A model generated the notes under the pieces. The model was not told the origin of the DNA and made no database searches. It was given only the letters and a program-made list of their open reading frames with translations. Made by a program: the position numbers and the translations under genes. DNA of 34,772 nt from Comamonas sp. (GTDB taxonomy: Bacteria > Pseudomonadota > Gammaproteobacteria > Burkholderiales > Burkholderiaceae_C), in the NCBI RefSeq assembly GCF_009360615.1, contig NZ_SPEY01000064.1, positions 1 to 34,772 of the forward strand, in the 5' to 3' direction. Shown here one piece after another: positions 15,147-23,645 of the stretch (the first letter of the stretch is position 1; every line of letters begins with the position of its first letter).

Positions 15147-15972
15147 GAAATTCCAGTCCGCTGCGCCAGCGCGTCAGACGCCTTTCGAGCAGGGCCAGTG
15201 CATAGTTGAGCGCCAGGCCCAGCACGGCCAGCAGCACGATGCCTGCGTACATGCTGGGAATCTGGAAGATCTCCTGCGAGTTCAGCGTCAGAAAGCCCAG
15301 GCCGGCATGCGAGCCGATCATTTCGGCAGCGACCAGTGCGGTGATCGAATAGGCTCCCGCCAGCCGGACGCCGGTGAAGATGGACGGAGCGGCCGCCGGC
15401 AGGATGACCTTGAAGAAGATGAAGCTGCGCGAGGCACCCATGGACAGCGCCGAATGGATCAGCAGCTTGTCCACCTGCTTGACGCCGCTGATGGTGTTGA
15501 GCAGCACCGGCCAGAAGGCCGCCCAGAAGATGATGGCGATCTTGGACGCCTCGCCGATGCCGAAGAACAGCAGAAAGACCGGAAACAGCGCCAGGGCCGA
15601 GACCTGGCGGAACAGCTGCAGCAAGGGATCGACAAAGGCTTCGAAACGGCGCACCACGCCCATCAGCAGGCCCAGCGCCACGCCTGCCACGACGGCCAGA
15701 ATCAGCCCTGCCAGCGAGCGTTGCAGGCTGGCCGCCACATGCTTGCCGAGCTGGCCGGTCTGCGCCAGCTGGACGATGGTCGCCAGCACGGCGGATGGCG
15801 GGCTGAGAAAGGCCGAGTTGACCAGCCCTGCGCGCGGCAGGAATTCCCAGATGGCAAAGAACAGCAGCACGCAGGCCGAGCGTTCCAGCCATCGGAGCCC
15901 GAGTTGCCGGGAGGAACGCAGCGATGCCGGCTGGGCAGGACGCCGGGATGGGGATGCGGCCAGTGGGCTCAT
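15139..15972 (-). CDS. ABC transporter permease, sulfonate/taurine type (SsuC/TauC-like)
   Basis: This 277-aa inner-membrane protein has about six membrane helices after a basic N-terminal tail. The cytoplasmic EAA loop that docks to the ATPase is seen in ALSMGASRSFIFFKVILPAA, as in SsuC and TauC. Further family stretches are FLSPPSAVLATI near the N-terminus and AAEMIGSHAGLGFL in the C-terminal third. The ATG overlaps the stop of the ATPase gene by four bases, and its own stop overlaps the next start by eight. The SsuC/TauC/NrtB group also carries nitrate, pyrimidine precursors and other small molecules. The sulfonate assignment leans on the downstream SfnB-like enzyme. Confidence 0.9.
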   Translation of the reverse strand: MSPLAASPSRRPAQPASLRSSRQLGLRWLERSACVLLFFAIWEFLPRAGLVNSAFLSPPSAVLATIVQLAQTGQLGKHVAASLQRSLAGLILAVVAGVALGLLMGVVRRFEAFVDPLLQLFRQVSALALFPVFLLFFGIGEASKIAIIFWAAFWPVLLNTISGVKQVDKLLIHSALSMGASRSFIFFKVILPAAAPSIFTGVRLAGAYSITALVAAEMIGSHAGLGFLTLNSQEIFQIPSMYAGIVLLAVLGLALNYALALLERRLTRWRSGLEFHE

Positions 15973-16862
15973 ATGGCAAATCCTCGCAAGGCCAGACTGA
16001 AATCAGGGGCGGTGGGCAGCAGCGGTGCCAGCGGTTGCTGGCGGTGGCCGCTGGCAAAGGCGACTTCGTCGCGCAGCACCTCCCAGGCCTGTTCACGCAG
16101 CTGCACAAAGGCCGGGGCGTGGCGTATCTCGGCGGGGCGCGGACGCGGCAGCGCTATGTCCAGAACGGATTTGATGCGACCGGGTCGGTGCGTCATGACG
16201 GCGATGCGATCCGACAGATAGATGGCTTCGTCGAGGCTGTGGGTGATGAAGACGATGGTGGTCTTGTGCTGCTCCCAGATGCGCAGCAGCTCGGACTGCA
16301 GGATTTCGCGTGTCTGGGCATCCAGGGCGGCAAACGGTTCGTCCATCAGCAGCAGGCTGGGCGAATAGGCCAGGGAGCGGGCGATGGCCACACGCTGACG
16401 CATGCCGCCCGAGAGTTCGTGCGGGTAGCGCTGGCCGAAGCCGCTGAGCCCCACCAGGTGCAGAAACTGCTCGGCAGTCTCCCGGCGCTCGCGTTTGGGA
16501 ATCTTGCGGATCTCCAGCCCGACCTCGATGTTCTCCAGCACGGTGCGCCAAGGAAACAGCGCATAGCCCTGGAACACCACGCCCTGCTCGCGGTTGATGC
16601 CGCTGGCCGGCTGGCCGTCGATGCTGATGCTGCCGCCGGTCTTGCGCGCCAGCCCGGCGAGCACATTGAGAAACGTGGACTTGCCGCAGCCTGAAGGGCC
16701 GAGGAGGGTGAAGAACTCGCCTTCACGGATATCGAGATTGAAGTCCTGCAGGGCGGCGATCTGCTGCTTGCGGCCGCGCTCGTCGGCAATGGCGAAATCC
16801 ATGCGCACATCGCGTGCCCGGATCTTGATGGCGGAGCCGGAGTCGTCCAGAGCCGTGCTCAT
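15969..16862 (-). CDS. ABC transporter ATP-binding protein, sulfonate/taurine type (SsuB/TauB-like)
   Basis: This 297-aa nucleotide-binding subunit powers the adjacent permease. Walker A is GPSGCGKS at 55-62, the ABC signature LSGGMRQ at 150-156, and Walker B LLMDEP with D174 and E175. The Q loop is FQGYALFPW, and the H loop is in FITHSLDEAIYLSDR, a stretch typical of the SsuB/TauB/NrtD group. About 35 residues beyond the usual core form a C-terminal tail. It overlaps both neighbours by four bases (ATGA junctions), so binding protein, ATPase and permease are translationally coupled. Confidence 0.93.
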   Translation of the reverse strand: MSTALDDSGSAIKIRARDVRMDFAIADERGRKQQIAALQDFNLDIREGEFFTLLGPSGCGKSTFLNVLAGLARKTGGSISIDGQPASGINREQGVVFQGYALFPWRTVLENIEVGLEIRKIPKRERRETAEQFLHLVGLSGFGQRYPHELSGGMRQRVAIARSLAYSPSLLLMDEPFAALDAQTREILQSELLRIWEQHKTTIVFITHSLDEAIYLSDRIAVMTHRPGRIKSVLDIALPRPRPAEIRHAPAFVQLREQAWEVLRDEVAFASGHRQQPLAPLLPTAPDFSLALRGFAI

Positions 16863-17875
16863 GTCGCCGCTCCCTGGGCAAAGGGGTTGAACTCGTTGGT
16901 GTACACATCCTTGACCGCCACCTTGCCCGGCTGCAGCTTGCCTTCACGCTCCAGCACGTCGATGTAGTACTGGATGGGCGGCTCGGTGATGATCTGGTCG
17001 TCCACATAGGCATAGCGCTCCACATGCTTGAGCTCCATGCCGAGACGCTCGGCCGTGTAGCGGCGCGCTTCGTCGGTGTGGGCGTTGACCCAGTTGCCGG
17101 CCTTGGCGATGGCGGTGACCACGTCGCGCACGGCCTGCGGGTTCTCGCGCGCAAACCTGCCGTTGACGCTGTACGGCGCCATGCCGCCCAGGCCGCGGTC
17201 CAGGTCGTAGTCGGTCCACAGGCGCTGCAGCTCGGGGTTGGCCTCGGCACCGCCGGAATGGGGCGGGTGGATGATGGCCAGATCCACATTGCGGCCGATC
17301 ACGGCCTGCTCGCCCTGGTTGTCCGGAACGACCAGGAAGTTGATCTTGCTGACATCGGCGCCGTGCTCGCGGAAATAGGTCTTGGAGACAAACTCGGCGC
17401 AGGCGCCGAAGCTGTTGAAGCCGATGGTCTTGCCTTCCAGATCCCTGGGCGTGCGAATGCCCGAGTCCTTGCGCACGAAGTACTTCATATGGGGTGCCTC
17501 CTGCAGCGTCTTGCTGCCGGCGGCAATCACCTTCACGTCGGCCCCTGCCGCGATGGCCGAAATCACCAGCGGCACCATGCGCGAGCCGAAATGGATGTCG
17601 CCCGTGCCGACCAGCGGAATGATCTGGGGGGCGGCAATCTTGCCCACGTAATTGGGGCGGGTGGAGGTTCCGTCGAAGTAGCCCAGTCTGTCGGCCAGAT
17701 AGATCAGGTCGAAAGAGGGGTTGTCGGGGTAGTTGAAGGGAACGACCTTGCCATTGTGTGCCGTGCGGGGCGTTTCGCTGCCGGCCTGGTTGTCGGAGCG
17801 CGAGCAAGCCGCCAAGCCCAGGGATGCAGCACTGATGGACAGAAGCTTGCCAAGCGCGTCGCGACGGGTTCCCAT
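16859..17875 (-). CDS. ABC transporter substrate-binding lipoprotein (SsuA/NMT1-like)
   Basis: This receptor of 338 aa is the first gene of the sulfur-type operon. From the ATG at 17875, supported by AAAGG nine bases upstream, the N-terminus is MGTRRDALGKLL, a twin-arginine-like pattern. It is followed by a lipobox with C24 (L-A-A-C), so it may be exported by Tat and then lipid-anchored. The body has the periplasmic binding protein type II fold of the NMT1/SsuA group: DLIYLADRLGYFDG, VGTGDIHFG, and the lobe-crossing GKTIGFNSFGACAEF followed by a helix. An upstream in-frame start would add twelve residues without a ribosome binding site. The ligand is not determinable. The downstream monooxygenase points to an organosulfur compound. 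Confidence 0.9.
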   Translation of the reverse strand: MGTRRDALGKLLSISAASLGLAACSRSDNQAGSETPRTAHNGKVVPFNYPDNPSFDLIYLADRLGYFDGTSTRPNYVGKIAAPQIIPLVGTGDIHFGSRMVPLVISAIAAGADVKVIAAGSKTLQEAPHMKYFVRKDSGIRTPRDLEGKTIGFNSFGACAEFVSKTYFREHGADVSKINFLVVPDNQGEQAVIGRNVDLAIIHPPHSGGAEANPELQRLWTDYDLDRGLGGMAPYSVNGRFARENPQAVRDVVTAIAKAGNWVNAHTDEARRYTAERLGMELKHVERYAYVDDQIITEPPIQYYIDVLEREGKLQPGKVAVKDVYTNEFNPFAQGAAT

Positions 17876-17985
17876 GGTTCTAACCTTTGAAGTTGCTGTG
17901 GAAGCAAGCAAGGTTAGAGAAGGCGTTTAATAAAGAAAACGAATAAAAATTTGTATCTTTACTTGAAAATCAGCTAAGAGGCCGC
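17876..17985 (-). promoter_or_regulatory. AT-rich control region of the sulfur-type operon
   Basis: The 110 bases between sua5 and the SsuA-like gene contain a strikingly AT-rich block at about 17926-17970 within an otherwise GC-rich window. It has repeated ATAAA/TTTAT words, and on the - strand CAAATTTTTATTCG leads into TTTATTAAACG. A candidate -10 is TTTATT, but no good -35 is present, which would fit an activator-dependent promoter such as those controlled by CysB-type LysR regulators during sulfate limitation. The activator site is inferred, not seen. Confidence 0.45.
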
Positions 17986-18984
17986 TCAGCCCGCAGCCGC
18001 CGCACGCTGCAGACGGTCGCGCACGCCTTCCCAGTCGGCGGTGTCGGGCGGGGTCTCGATCCAGATCAGCTTGGCGCCCCAGTCGTCGAAATTGCGCAGC
18101 ATGCCGAACAGCTCGCGGGCCACGTCGCGCGGCTCGCCGGACATGCGGCGCAGCAGCAACTGGGCGGTGGCGACATTGAGGGGGCTGCGGTGATAGATGG
18201 CAATATTCCTGCCATCCTTGCCCAGGATGTCCAGTGCCGATTGCAGCTGCCCGGCATCCATGAGCCGCACCTTGGCGTTGGGCGCGTAGTGCGCCAAAAG
18301 CGTTCCCGATGCACGTGGGGTATCCGCAGTCAGCTCTTCTTTCGAGAGCGGTCGCAGGCCGCAGGCACGCTCGATATCGTCACGGGTGATGGCGCCGGGG
18401 CGCAGCAGCACGGGCACGCCCCGCGTGCAGTCGACGATGGTCGATTCAATGCCCACTTCGCAGGCGCCGCCATCGAGCACCAGCAGTTCTTCGCCAAACT
18501 CGGTGGCCACATGCTCGGCCGTGGTGGGGCTGACGCGACCGAACTTGTTGGCGCTGGGGGCCGAGACGCCCCAGACCGGCGGATCGAGCTGCTGGCAGGC
18601 CTGCAGCACCGCATGGGCCACGGGGTGGGACGGGCAGCGCAGGCCCACGCTGTCCTGGCCCCCGGTCGATGCCCTGGCGGCATGCGGCAGGCGCGGCAGG
18701 ATCAGGGTCAGCGGGCCGGGCCAGAACGCATCGATCAGCTGCTGGGCAAAGACCGGGACTTCCCTGGCGTAGCGCGTGATGGCGGCGGCGTCGGCCACAT
18801 GCACGATCAGCGGATGGTTGGCCGGGCGCCCCTTGGCGGCAAAGATCTGCGCCACGGCGGCGTCGTTGTCGCTGTCTGCGGCCAGGCCGTAGACCGTCTC
18901 GGTGGGCAGGCCCAGCAGCCGGCCTTGCTGCAGGGCGAGCGCAGCGGCCTGCACCGAGGCTTCCAGCGTTCCATCCAAGATCAT
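17986..18984 (-). CDS. sua5: L-threonylcarbamoyladenylate synthase, Sua5 type (TsaC family)
   Basis: This enzyme makes threonylcarbamoyl-AMP from threonine, bicarbonate and ATP, the first step of t6A tRNA modification. It is 332 aa: an N-terminal YrdC domain (about 1-205) and a C-terminal Sua5 domain, so it is the long form rather than short TsaC. YrdC motifs are GLPTETVYGLAAD, KGRPANHPLIVHV, FWPGPLTLIL, GLRCPSHP, and SAPSANKFGRVSPTTAEHV. The Sua5 domain is marked by SGTLLAHYAPNA. I chose the ATG at 18984 because AGAGGA lies six bases before it. The ATG seven codons upstream has no such site. With tsaB about 9 kb away, two of the four t6A genes are in the window. Confidence 0.93.
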   Translation of the reverse strand: MILDGTLEASVQAAALALQQGRLLGLPTETVYGLAADSDNDAAVAQIFAAKGRPANHPLIVHVADAAAITRYAREVPVFAQQLIDAFWPGPLTLILPRLPHAARASTGGQDSVGLRCPSHPVAHAVLQACQQLDPPVWGVSAPSANKFGRVSPTTAEHVATEFGEELLVLDGGACEVGIESTIVDCTRGVPVLLRPGAITRDDIERACGLRPLSKEELTADTPRASGTLLAHYAPNAKVRLMDAGQLQSALDILGKDGRNIAIYHRSPLNVATAQLLLRRMSGEPRDVARELFGMLRNFDDWGAKLIWIETPPDTADWEGVRDRLQRAAAAG

Positions 18985-19054
18985 TTCAATTCCTCTTTCA
19001 TGCACTGCGCCGCCGTATGTGCGGTGCTTTTGCGCTTGCAGAGCATCAGCGAAT

Positions 19055-19176
19055 GACGCCGAGCAAGGGCCGCCCCTTACGCTCAGGGCGTCGTCCCCCT
19101 CCCGCGTAGCGAGAGAGGGGCGCCCAGCTAGGGGGAAGCGGCGGGCCGCCTGGGCAAAGCCGCTCAGGGGGTGTTA
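19055..19176 (-). repeat. GC-rich 3' repeat, copy B (after purK)
   Basis: Read on the - strand right after the purK stop, this stretch begins with the 11-mer CACCCCCTGAG (19173-19163), then GCCCAGGCGG (19155-19146), then a hairpin CCCCTC/GAGGGG (19120-19096) around a TCGCTACGCG-type loop. It ends in the 18-mer at 19072-19055 shared with the repeat after corA. The same 11-mer, 10-mer and hairpin occur in the same order after leuS. It fills most of the 192-base gap between sua5 and purK. Confidence 0.7.
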
Positions 19177-20349
19177 TCAGAACGCTTCAATGCCCAGGAT
19201 CTCGGCCGCCTTCAAAGCGGTTTCACGCGCTTTTTCGGGACTGGCCGCGGTGATGTTCAAGTGGCCCATCTTGCGGGCTGGCTTGGCATCGACCTTGCCG
19301 TACAGATGCAGGTGGGCGCCTGGCAGGGCCAGGATCTGATCCCAGGCCGGAGCCTTGGCGGTTTCGCCGTCCTTGAACCACAGGTCGCCCAGCAGGTTGA
19401 GCATGACGGTGGCGCTGTGCTGGCGCGGCTGCACCAGGGGCAGATTGGTCATGCAGCGCACTTGCAGCTCGAACTGCGACACATCCATCGCGTTCTGGCT
19501 GTAGTGGCCGCTGTTGTGCGGGCGCGGGGCGATCTCGTTGACCACCAGCTGGCCGTTGTCCAGCACAAAGAATTCCACGCAGAGCACGCCGACGTAGTCG
19601 AGGCCGATGGCTACGGATTTCGCAGCGGCTACCGCTTGCTCTGCCTGCGCTGCGGGCACGTTGCCTTCGTAGACCTCGGTCACGGCCAGAATGCCGTCGC
19701 GGTGCAGATTGCGCTGCACGGGCAGGTTGACGATGTCGCCATTGCGGCCGCGGGCCACGATGACCGAGCACTCATGCGCCAGCGGCAGCATTTTTTCGAG
19801 CACGCAGGCCACTTGCTTGAGCGCGTCCCAGGCCTTGATCAGCTCGTCGCGGGTCTTGACGCGGATCTGACCCTTGCCGTCATAGCCCATGCGCGCGGTC
19901 TTGAGGATGCCGGGCAGCAGCGCGTCGTTGACGGCCGCCAGCTGCTCGGCCGTCTCGATCACGGCATAGGGGGCGCAGGGCACGCCGCACTTCACGAAGT
20001 GGGCTTTTTCGGCGGCGCGATCCTGGGCGATCGCCACGGCCGAGCCGGCGGGCGATACGGGCAGGCTCTCGGCCAGCTTGTTCAGCGAGCCGGCGGGCAC
20101 GTTTTCGAATTCAGTGGTCACGGCCGCGCAGAGTCCGGCCAGCTCGGCCAGGCCCTTGGCGTCTTCGTAGCCGGTGCGCACATGCTGGTGGCTGACCAGA
20201 CCGGCGGGGCTGGTCTCGTCCTTGTCCAGCACGGCGGTGAAATAGCCCATGGCCTGTGCGGCATGGGCAAACATGCGGCCCAGCTGGCCGCCGCCCAGCA
20301 CGCCGAGGGTCGCCCCCGGCAGTATTACTTGCGTGTCGCGGGCGCTCAT
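19177..20349 (-). CDS. purK: 5-(carboxyamino)imidazole ribonucleotide synthase PurK
   Basis: PurK converts aminoimidazole ribonucleotide, bicarbonate and ATP to N5-carboxy-AIR in purine synthesis. It is 390 aa, slightly longer than the usual 355-380. The N-terminal preATP-grasp motif is [17 protein letters not shown]-grasp elements are [28 protein letters not shown], and [14 protein letters not shown] with metal-binding residues. The start overlaps the purE stop by four bases (ATGA), giving tight stoichiometric coupling with the mutase that uses its unstable product. A GC-rich repeat follows directly after the stop. Confidence 0.96.
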   Translation of the reverse strand: MSARDTQVILPGATLGVLGGGQLGRMFAHAAQAMGYFTAVLDKDETSPAGLVSHQHVRTGYEDAKGLAELAGLCAAVTTEFENVPAGSLNKLAESLPVSPAGSAVAIAQDRAAEKAHFVKCGVPCAPYAVIETAEQLAAVNDALLPGILKTARMGYDGKGQIRVKTRDELIKAWDALKQVACVLEKMLPLAHECSVIVARGRNGDIVNLPVQRNLHRDGILAVTEVYEGNVPAAQAEQAVAAAKSVAIGLDYVGVLCVEFFVLDNGQLVVNEIAPRPHNSGHYSQNAMDVSQFELQVRCMTNLPLVQPRQHSATVMLNLLGDLWFKDGETAKAPAWDQILALPGAHLHLYGKVDAKPARKMGHLNITAASPEKARETALKAAEILGIEAF

Positions 20350-20840
20350 GCGTTCACCGGCAGGGTCATGTTGCGGGCCGCTTCGGTCTGCTCGGCGCGG
20401 AAGGCATCGAGCTTTTGGCGCAGCTCGGCGTCTTCGTTGGCCAGCAGGGCCACGGCAAACAGGGCCGCATTGGCCGCACCGGCATTGCCGATGGCAAAGG
20501 TGGCCACGGGCACGCCCTTGGGCATCTGCACGATGGAGTGAAGCGAGTCCACGCCTTGCAGGTGGCGGCTGGCAACGGGCACGCCGAGCACTGGCACGGT
20601 GGTCTTGGCGGCAATCATGCCGGGCAGGTGGGCAGCACCGCCGGCACCGGCGATGATGGCCTTGAGGCCACGGTCGGCTGCGGCTTCGGCAAAGCGGAAC
20701 ATGTCGTCCGGCATGCGGTGGGCCGATACGACCTGGGCTTCAAAAGCGATACCGAATTGCTGGAGGATGGCAACTGCGTGTTGCATGGTGTCCCAGTCGC
20801 TGCTGGAACCCATGACTACGCCAACTTGGATGGGGTTCAT
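20346..20840 (-). CDS. purE: N5-carboxyaminoimidazole ribonucleotide mutase PurE (class I)
   Basis: PurE moves the carboxyl group from N5-CAIR to C4, giving CAIR. It is 164 aa, the normal class I length, and works as an octamer. Motifs are [10 protein letters not shown] (10-19), SAHR at 39-42 with catalytic H41, and [12 protein letters not shown], followed by the conserved GVPV and [13 protein letters not shown]. The presence of purK right behind it confirms the two-step bacterial route. I chose the ATG at 20840, where family similarity begins. Only a weak ribosome binding site is seen. A TAAAAT box about 35 bases upstream on the - strand could be the -10 element of the purEK promoter. Confidence 0.96.
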   Translation of the reverse strand: MNPIQVGVVMGSSSDWDTMQHAVAILQQFGIAFEAQVVSAHRMPDDMFRFAEAAADRGLKAIIAGAGGAAHLPGMIAAKTTVPVLGVPVASRHLQGVDSLHSIVQMPKGVPVATFAIGNAGAANAALFAVALLANEDAELRQKLDAFRAEQTEAARNMTLPVNA

Positions 20841-20940
20841 GTTCTTCAGGGCGCTGCCGCCCGGCCTAGTGGAACCCCTGATTTTACGTTTTCGCTGCAT
20901 TGCCGGGCAGCTGTGGGGCAAAGCCACCCGGTCAAAGCAT

Positions 20941-22353
20941 CTATGACCCCCGGATGCGGGCGGCCGCGTTGTCGCGTGCAAAGCCCAGCACGCGGTCCCT
21001 GAAGACATGGACGACCCAGGCCAGCGCAGCCAGGGTCTGCAGGCTCAGAGAGGCCCAGGGCAGATAGCTCAGCCAGGAGCCGGCCTGTGTTGCCGCATCC
21101 GAAGGAGCCATCCACATGGCCACGACCGGCTGGACCAGCATGGCGCCCCTATGGCCGCCTGCGCCATAGGCTAGCAGCGGAGCGGCGATGTTGAGGATCA
21201 GCCAGGCGACGACAAACGAGGCCAGGGGAGACTTGAGCTTGCCCGCCAGCAGGGCGAAGCCGGTCAGCAGCAGGCAGTCGCGCAGCAGATGCAGGCACAG
21301 ATAGAGAGTGAAGCGGTTGAGTTCGCCGCGGATGGCTGCTTCCAGGCTTTGGGGGGCGAACAGCAGCAGCAAGGCCGTGGCAAAGCCCAGCAGCAGGCTG
21401 ACCGGCCACAGCGGCAGCGCCTCCAGTGCCTCACGCCAGCGCCGGCGGCTGACCGACCATTGCACCTGGCGCCAGGCGCGCAGATGCTGGTCCATGTGCT
21501 GCAGGGCGACATAGGCAGTGCCGATCAGCGCGATCCAGGCGGTACTGCTGAAGAATGCGGCAATGCCTAGATTGATCGTGCCGGCCGCGAAAAATCCCGT
21601 CAGCGCCAGGCCCAGAGGCCAGGCCCAGGGCAGGGTGTGCACATCGAGCCGGGTGCAGAGCTGGCGCCACAGGCCCAGCAGCCCCAGGCCCAGTATCAGC
21701 GCGCCGGCCAGATAGGCCAGGCCCAGTCCGCCGACGTCCAGGCCCCACCAGAACACCGGTGCGGCGTCGCTGTCCATCATGCCTTTGTAGACATGGTCGA
21801 TGAAGGGGCCGGGCGCGAAAAACAGGATCAGCAGAGGCAGCAGGGCCGCGCGCCGGCGGTTGATCGGCCGGTCCCTCAGACCCCAGCTCATGAGCACGGA
21901 GTTCATGGCCCAGGTCTGCAGACCCAGGCCCCAGAGCACGGCCAGACCAATCGTGTGCTGCAGCTTCAGGGCCTCCAGCGCCCAGAAGTGGGTCACTCCG
22001 GCCACGGCCAGCGCGAACCACAGCACATACAGCCAGGCTGGCAAGGTGGCCCCGAGCAGCTTGCCCCAGGCCATCTGCCAGGGGGTGAGCACGGACAGGC
22101 GTTGCCAGTCCCAGGTGTTCTGGCTGGCTTCCTCGGACAGGCTGCGCCCGGCCAGCACGCTGCCGTAGACGATGGCGGCCAGGTACAGGCCGGCCATGGC
22201 GGTCATGCTCAGCGTGCCGGGCAGGCTTTTGGCCGAGGACAGGGCAAAGGGCAGGGTCAGGATGAGCAGGCTCAGGCCCAGGCTCCAGGCCAGCAGCGAG
22301 GGGCGCCAGTTCAGCCACAGCTGACGCTGGAATTCGGGATTGCGTTGGCTCAT
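20941..22353 (-). CDS. ABC exporter membrane subunit
   Basis: This is a 470-aa integral membrane protein with about ten to twelve hydrophobic segments. It opens [20 protein letters not shown], a pattern seen in ABC-2-type exporter permeases (short cytoplasmic tail, first helix, then a large loop with [19 protein letters not shown]). Length is larger than the usual 250-380 aa of ABC-2 permeases, as if two sets of six helices were fused, so a single copy may form the whole pore. The start overlaps the ATPase stop by four bases, which makes the two subunits partners. Exported substrate unknown. No maturation or biosynthesis genes lie nearby. Confidence 0.8.
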   Translation of the reverse strand: MSQRNPEFQRQLWLNWRPSLLAWSLGLSLLILTLPFALSSAKSLPGTLSMTAMAGLYLAAIVYGSVLAGRSLSEEASQNTWDWQRLSVLTPWQMAWGKLLGATLPAWLYVLWFALAVAGVTHFWALEALKLQHTIGLAVLWGLGLQTWAMNSVLMSWGLRDRPINRRRAALLPLLILFFAPGPFIDHVYKGMMDSDAAPVFWWGLDVGGLGLAYLAGALILGLGLLGLWRQLCTRLDVHTLPWAWPLGLALTGFFAAGTINLGIAAFFSSTAWIALIGTAYVALQHMDQHLRAWRQVQWSVSRRRWREALEALPLWPVSLLLGFATALLLLFAPQSLEAAIRGELNRFTLYLCLHLLRDCLLLTGFALLAGKLKSPLASFVVAWLILNIAAPLLAYGAGGHRGAMLVQPVVAMWMAPSDAATQAGSWLSYLPWASLSLQTLAALAWVVHVFRDRVLGFARDNAAARIRGS

Positions 22354-23327
22354 GCTGGCTCCTGACTTTCGGTATCGCGGGCCTGGGCCGTGCGGGCATA
22401 GCGGTCCTGAAGCCGCTCGCGCACCGGGTACAGCGCGGCGACAGGAATGCCGGCCTGCACCAGCTGGGCCAGCCATTGGGCGCGTGCGCCGGCGGAAGCT
22501 GGCAGCCATAGCTGGATCGGTCGGCGGCCCGTGGTGTCGAAGTCCTGCACCGAAGTGTTCAGCAAGGCCTGACGCAGGCGGGTCTCCAGCCCTTCGCCTG
22601 GCTCCATGGCCACTTCCAGCGCATAGAGCTGGGGCTGCTGGCCGGCGACGGCGGGCTGGCCCTCGCCATGGGCGTTCTGCAGCGCCTCGTGGCTTTCGAT
22701 GCGGCCGTCGCGGATGCTCAGGATGTGGGTGCAGTACTCGTCCAGCTCGCTGAGGATGTGGCTGGAGACGATCAGCGTCATGCCCTGGGCCTGCAGCTGG
22801 CGAAACAGCGTCGAGAGGCTGCTGCGCGCATCGGGGTCGAGGCCGCTGGCCGGCTCGTCGAGCAGCAGCACGCTGGGCTGGTGGACGATGGCCTGGCCGA
22901 TCGCCACGCGCTGGCGCTGGCCGCGCGAGAGTTCGGTCGGGTGGCGGTGCAGCAGCTGCGTCAGGCCCAGTTGCTGGGCCACCTGCTGCACGCGGGCCTC
23001 CACCCCGTCGGGCGCCACGCCCATGGACAGGGCCGAGTACTGCAGGCAGCGCATCACGCTGAGCCGGTCGTACAGGCCGTAGAAATCCGAGAGATAGCCC
23101 AGGTGGCGATGTACCTCGCGCGGCTGCTCCTCGACCGACAGGCCCCTGACGCGCACCTGGCCCGACAGCGGCTGCTCCAGTCCGGCGATGCAGCGCATCA
23201 GCGTGGACTTGCCGGCGCCGTTGGGCCCGACGAGTGCCGTCACGCTGCCCGCCGCGATGGACAGGCTCACGCCGTCGAGGGCGCGGTGGCCCGGATATTC
23301 AAACACCAGTTGTGAAACTTCGATCAA
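22350..23327 (-). CDS. ABC exporter ATP-binding protein
   Basis: This 325-aa ATPase has Walker A GPNGAGKS at 34-41, Walker B LLLDEP with D157 and E158, and an H loop in IVSSHILSEL. The signature is LSRGQRQ (133-139), with Arg in place of the usual first Gly. The last 100 residues form an extra domain of the type found in CcmA/NatA/gliding-type exporters. I place the start at the TTG at 23327: AAGGAG stands seven bases before it, and the protein then begins MIEVSQLVFEYPG exactly where the family begins. Upstream ATG codons would add 31-52 residues reaching into the divergent control region. It is coupled to the membrane subunit. Confidence 0.88.
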   Translation of the reverse strand: MIEVSQLVFEYPGHRALDGVSLSIAAGSVTALVGPNGAGKSTLMRCIAGLEQPLSGQVRVRGLSVEEQPREVHRHLGYLSDFYGLYDRLSVMRCLQYSALSMGVAPDGVEARVQQVAQQLGLTQLLHRHPTELSRGQRQRVAIGQAIVHQPSVLLLDEPASGLDPDARSSLSTLFRQLQAQGMTLIVSSHILSELDEYCTHILSIRDGRIESHEALQNAHGEGQPAVAGQQPQLYALEVAMEPGEGLETRLRQALLNTSVQDFDTTGRRPIQLWLPASAGARAQWLAQLVQAGIPVAALYPVRERLQDRYARTAQARDTESQEPA

Positions 23328-23645
23328 GTCTGCGCTCCTTGGTTCGCAAGCAATATAGCCCAGGGGCGAGGGCGGCTGCGGTGCGGTTACTCTTGAAACC
23401 GTAGCTGTTTGCGCATGCATTCCATTGGTTTTCTCCATAAACCACCTCGAATCGACCTTGAAACATGCGCAAGCTGCTCTCATCTGAGTAGCAAAGACCC
23501 GGTCCGTTCCGGTCTATGGCGTGCCGGCGCGCATTTGCGTGGAGAATCGCAGCATCGCGCGGTGGACACTCTGCTGGAGTGGCCGGTTCGCAGACTTTCA
23601 GCGCCGCTGCCCGGGTGGCAGCGCACAAGCAGCAATGGGAATCAC
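23328..23645. promoter_or_regulatory. Divergent control region between ABC exporter and cnoX
   Basis: This 318-base gap has no supported gene. On the - side it holds AAGGAG at 23335-23340, which sets the TTG start of the ABC ATPase. On the + side a TTGAAA box at 23458-23463 could be a -35 element, though no good -10 follows at the right distance. A perfect seven-pair hairpin (CGCTGCC/GGCAGCG, 23605-23623, five-base loop) ends 22 bases before the cnoX ATG, close to its ribosome binding site. Confidence 0.45.

Noticed and set aside
19171..20541. A 456-codon + strand frame over purK/purE
   Set aside because: It is antisense to two enzymes with all family motifs and has no ribosome binding site.
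23328..23483. ATG starts for the ABC ATPase upstream of the TTG
   Set aside because: They would add 31-52 residues with no family match, whereas AAGGAG lies seven bases before the TTG at 23327.
23409..23645. A 79-residue N-terminal extension of the CnoX-like protein
   Set aside because: The frame is open, but the extension has no family similarity, contains the leader hairpin and lacks a ribosome binding site. The thioredoxin fold starts at 23646.
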